Shown here piece after piece: positions 40,153 to 41,682 of a DNA stretch of 41,682 bases. Location: contig JAFWMI010000066.1 in assembly GCA_017513965.1 (NCBI GenBank), positions 1 to 41,682 on the forward strand. The letters are read 5' to 3'. The translations under genes and the position numbers were made by a program. Under the pieces are notes generated by a model that ran no database searches, was not told the origin of the DNA, and worked only from the letters and a program-made list of their open reading frames with translations. Origin of the DNA: Atopobiaceae bacterium. Its GTDB lineage: Bacteria > Actinomycetota > Coriobacteriia > Coriobacteriales > Atopobiaceae. Numbering within the stretch: position 1 is the stretch's first letter; each line of letters opens with the position of its first letter.

Positions 40153-41208
40153 TTACTCCGCTCGGAATGCGTACGTGGTACGGCTCTGGAACGGACGCTC
40201 GGGAGTAAACACCGGCTGCTTGAATGCCCTATGATGAATGGCATCGGGCGTATACTGCGTCTCGAGCGCTACACCCGCGTAAGGCGCATAGGTAGCTCCG
40301 GCCTTTGCGTCCTTCACATCGAGTTCCTTGCCCGTGTAGACCTGTATGGCGGGCAAATCGGTGTAAACGTCCATCACGATGCCCGTCTCGTTGCCAACGA
40401 GCGTCGCGACGCGCTGCAGGCGACCATCATCACCCAGCAGGAAGTTGTGGTCGTAGTTGTTGAAGCGCTCGTTGAGGTCGCGGCCTATCATCTTGGGAAG
40501 ACGGAAGTCGAACGGCGTCCCGCCCACATTGACCCGGCGCCCATCGGGAATCTTGCCGTTGCCGGTTGGCGTGTACTGCTCGGCACGCACCTGAAGCGTA
40601 TGGCCGAGGACGTCACCGCTGTTATGACCGTTGAGGTTCCAATAGGCATGGTTGGTAAGATTGACAATGGTGGGAAGGTCGGGCTGCGCGTCATAGGTTA
40701 TCTTGAGCTCGTTCTCGTCAGTGAGCTTATAGGTAACGCGCACATCCAAGTCGCCGGGGAACCCCTGGTCCTTGTCGGGAGAAAGCAGGCCGAAGATTAC
40801 GGTATCGGCGTGAGCGCCTTTGCGACGATCGCCCTTGCGTCCAATCATGGCACCGTCCCACAAACGCTCAAACCACATGTCACGTCCGCCGTGGAGCGTA
40901 TTGGGCCCTTCGTTGGCGGTGAGCTCAAAGGTGTGTCCTCCCAGCTCAAAGGATGCACCTGCTATGCGATTGGCGCAGCGACCCACAACGGCGCCAAGGG
41001 CCGGCTTGTTGTGCTCATACTGGAACGTCTCGTCGTAACCCAGGGTTACGTCCACAAGCGATCCGTCCTTCCGTGGTATGCGCACGGCAACGATCGATGC
41101 ACCGAGGTCGGTTACGTCCACCTCCATGCCGCGTGCATTCTTCATGCGATACAGATGGGTGGGCTGACCGGTTTTTGTGGTGCCAAAATCGAGGGCGTAC
41201 ACAGACAT
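40153..41208 (-). CDS. galM: Aldose 1-epimerase (mutarotase)
   Basis: The 351-aa enzyme interconverts alpha and beta aldoses in the cytoplasm, mainly for galactose use. It has NRIAGASFEL, LHGGRDMWFERLWD, the catalytic-His block NLTNHAYWNLNGH (about residue 184) and the catalytic Glu in VALETQYTPDAIHH near the C-terminus. The overall length matches the family. No galactokinase or galactose transporter lies nearby. GGAG sits upstream of ATG. It is convergent with the HAD gene; the YoaK-like gene upstream is on the same strand after 67 bases. Confidence 0.93.
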   Translation of the reverse strand: MSVYALDFGTTKTGQPTHLYRMKNARGMEVDVTDLGASIVAVRIPRKDGSLVDVTLGYDETFQYEHNKPALGAVVGRCANRIAGASFELGGHTFELTANEGPNTLHGGRDMWFERLWDGAMIGRKGDRRKGAHADTVIFGLLSPDKDQGFPGDLDVRVTYKLTDENELKITYDAQPDLPTIVNLTNHAYWNLNGHNSGDVLGHTLQVRAEQYTPTGNGKIPDGRRVNVGGTPFDFRLPKMIGRDLNERFNNYDHNFLLGDDGRLQRVATLVGNETGIVMDVYTDLPAIQVYTGKELDVKDAKAGATYAPYAGVALETQYTPDAIHHRAFKQPVFTPERPFQSRTTYAFRAE

Positions 41209-41275
41209 GGCAGGCTCCTTGGCTTGCGGTTTTGCTTTGCCCTAGTTTAGCATGCGCCCATGTGTTAGACGCCTG

Positions 41276-41682
41276 TTAACGCACGCGGCGTCGGTGTAGG
41301 ACCGTAATAATTACCACCACGCAACCAAGCACGACGATGGGCGGCACAATGGAGGCGCGACCCAGGAGTTCGCAGGCTCGCGAGCCAAAGAAGGCTCCCA
41401 TCGCAAAAACAAAGATGATGCTGAGGTATCGCGCCGAGCGCGCCAGCTCCTTGGTCTCGTGCCGCAAGGTTCCCGCATAGAGACAATCCACGAACTTGCG
41501 CAAGTTGCCCGTGCTCATGGTGGTAACGATGGCATCGCCCCTAAACGTGGTAAAGGTCTCGTATTGCATGGCCGCAACAAACGACACCACGCAGTTCGCG
41601 AACGCATCCCAAGACTCGCCCAACGGAATAAGGCCCACTACCGCCAAGCCGCACATCTCGACCACCAGCACGGATCGACGAA
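41276..41682 (-). CDS. YoaK/DUF1275 family membrane protein, 5'-truncated by window end
   Basis: About 135 C-terminal residues are present and the frame stays open to the last base. AFANCVVSFVAAMQYETFTTF and the TTMSTGNLRKFVDCLYAG block are the DUF1275 signature. Two or three hydrophobic segments follow (YLSIIFVFAMGAFFGSR; PPIVVLGCVVVIITVLHR). Full-length members are about 220-240 aa with six membrane segments; roughly 100 residues lie beyond the window. Function is unknown in this family. The GTG at 41671 is an internal codon, not a proven start. Confidence 0.82.
   Translation of the reverse strand, partial: RRSVLVVEMCGLAVVGLIPLGESWDAFANCVVSFVAAMQYETFTTFRGDAIVTTMSTGNLRKFVDCLYAGTLRHETKELARSARYLSIIFVFAMGAFFGSRACELLGRASIVPPIVVLGCVVVIITVLHRRRVR

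Noticed and set aside
1-41682. CRISPR arrays, insertion sequences, rRNA genes or replication origin
   Set aside because: No regularly spaced repeats, transposase motifs, rRNA signatures or DnaA-box clusters were seen on reading.

Overview
The window reads as a chromosomal segment of a mid-to-high-GC Gram-positive actinobacterium, most likely class Coriobacteriia (Olsenella/Atopobium/Collinsella-like). This rests on family content and style, not on any database search. The clues are dense short operons with strong AGGAGG-type ribosome binding sites, secreted proteins with ChW repeats, CBS-containing family II pyrophosphatases, a Coriobacteriia-style endonuclease-like protein, and a tRNA gene with an encoded CCA end. 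I see no prophage, insertion sequence, CRISPR array or rRNA, so most of it looks like core genome with some accessory cell-envelope genes.

Layout. 1-1549: a stand-alone AICAR transformylase (purH) behind a leader holding two identical 119-bp direct repeats with long hairpins. 1560-2569: two translationally coupled flavodoxin-fold genes on the minus strand. 2810-6699: a fructose operon (DeoR-type repressor, 1-phosphofructokinase, fused EIIABC permease) with a phased TGAY array at its promoter and a strong terminator. 6700-8059: a secreted ChW-repeat protein behind a cluster of AGTGTAC palindromes. 8089-9391: a YfbR-type nucleotidase and an Asp/Glu racemase overlapping by 11 bases. 9549-12989: two convergent, closely similar CBS/DHH inorganic pyrophosphatases sharing one bidirectional terminator.

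13210-20206: a dlt-like cluster in an unusual order: MBOAT, SGNH/DltD-like, DltA-like ligase, GT87-like integral membrane glycosyltransferase, DPM1-like GT2, then the carrier protein DltC. It has the parts to make a polyprenyl-phosphate sugar, transfer it outside the membrane, and decorate the product with an activated amino acid (probably D-Ala). This is the best candidate here for an under-described system.

20214-23547: MalY-type C-S lyase, PHP-domain hydrolase and class I aminotransferase. 23548-24850: a structured 496-bp spacer, then a GntR/UTRA regulator. 24849-28650 (minus): hpt, ftsH and a membrane protein with a transglutaminase-like but apparently cysteine-less domain and a Tyr-rich tail. 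28721-29073: tRNA-Ser(TGA), followed by a second copy of its 3' end, two terminators and T-arm-like palindromes. 29247-33594: lemA, a PRC-barrel protein, a YtxH-like protein, a free-standing cyanophycin-synthetase-N-domain-like protein, a CNNM/CorC transporter-like protein and a small heavy-metal-binding protein; four of these genes share an upstream GGTATACT box.

33996-37285: an internally duplicated endonuclease-like protein, a ChW/serine-hydrolase exoprotein, and an XRE regulator plus membrane protein under a large dyad operator. 37362-41682: a FIST-GGDEF diguanylate cyclase, a HAD phosphatase, aldose 1-epimerase and the 3' part of a YoaK/DUF1275 membrane protein cut by the window end.
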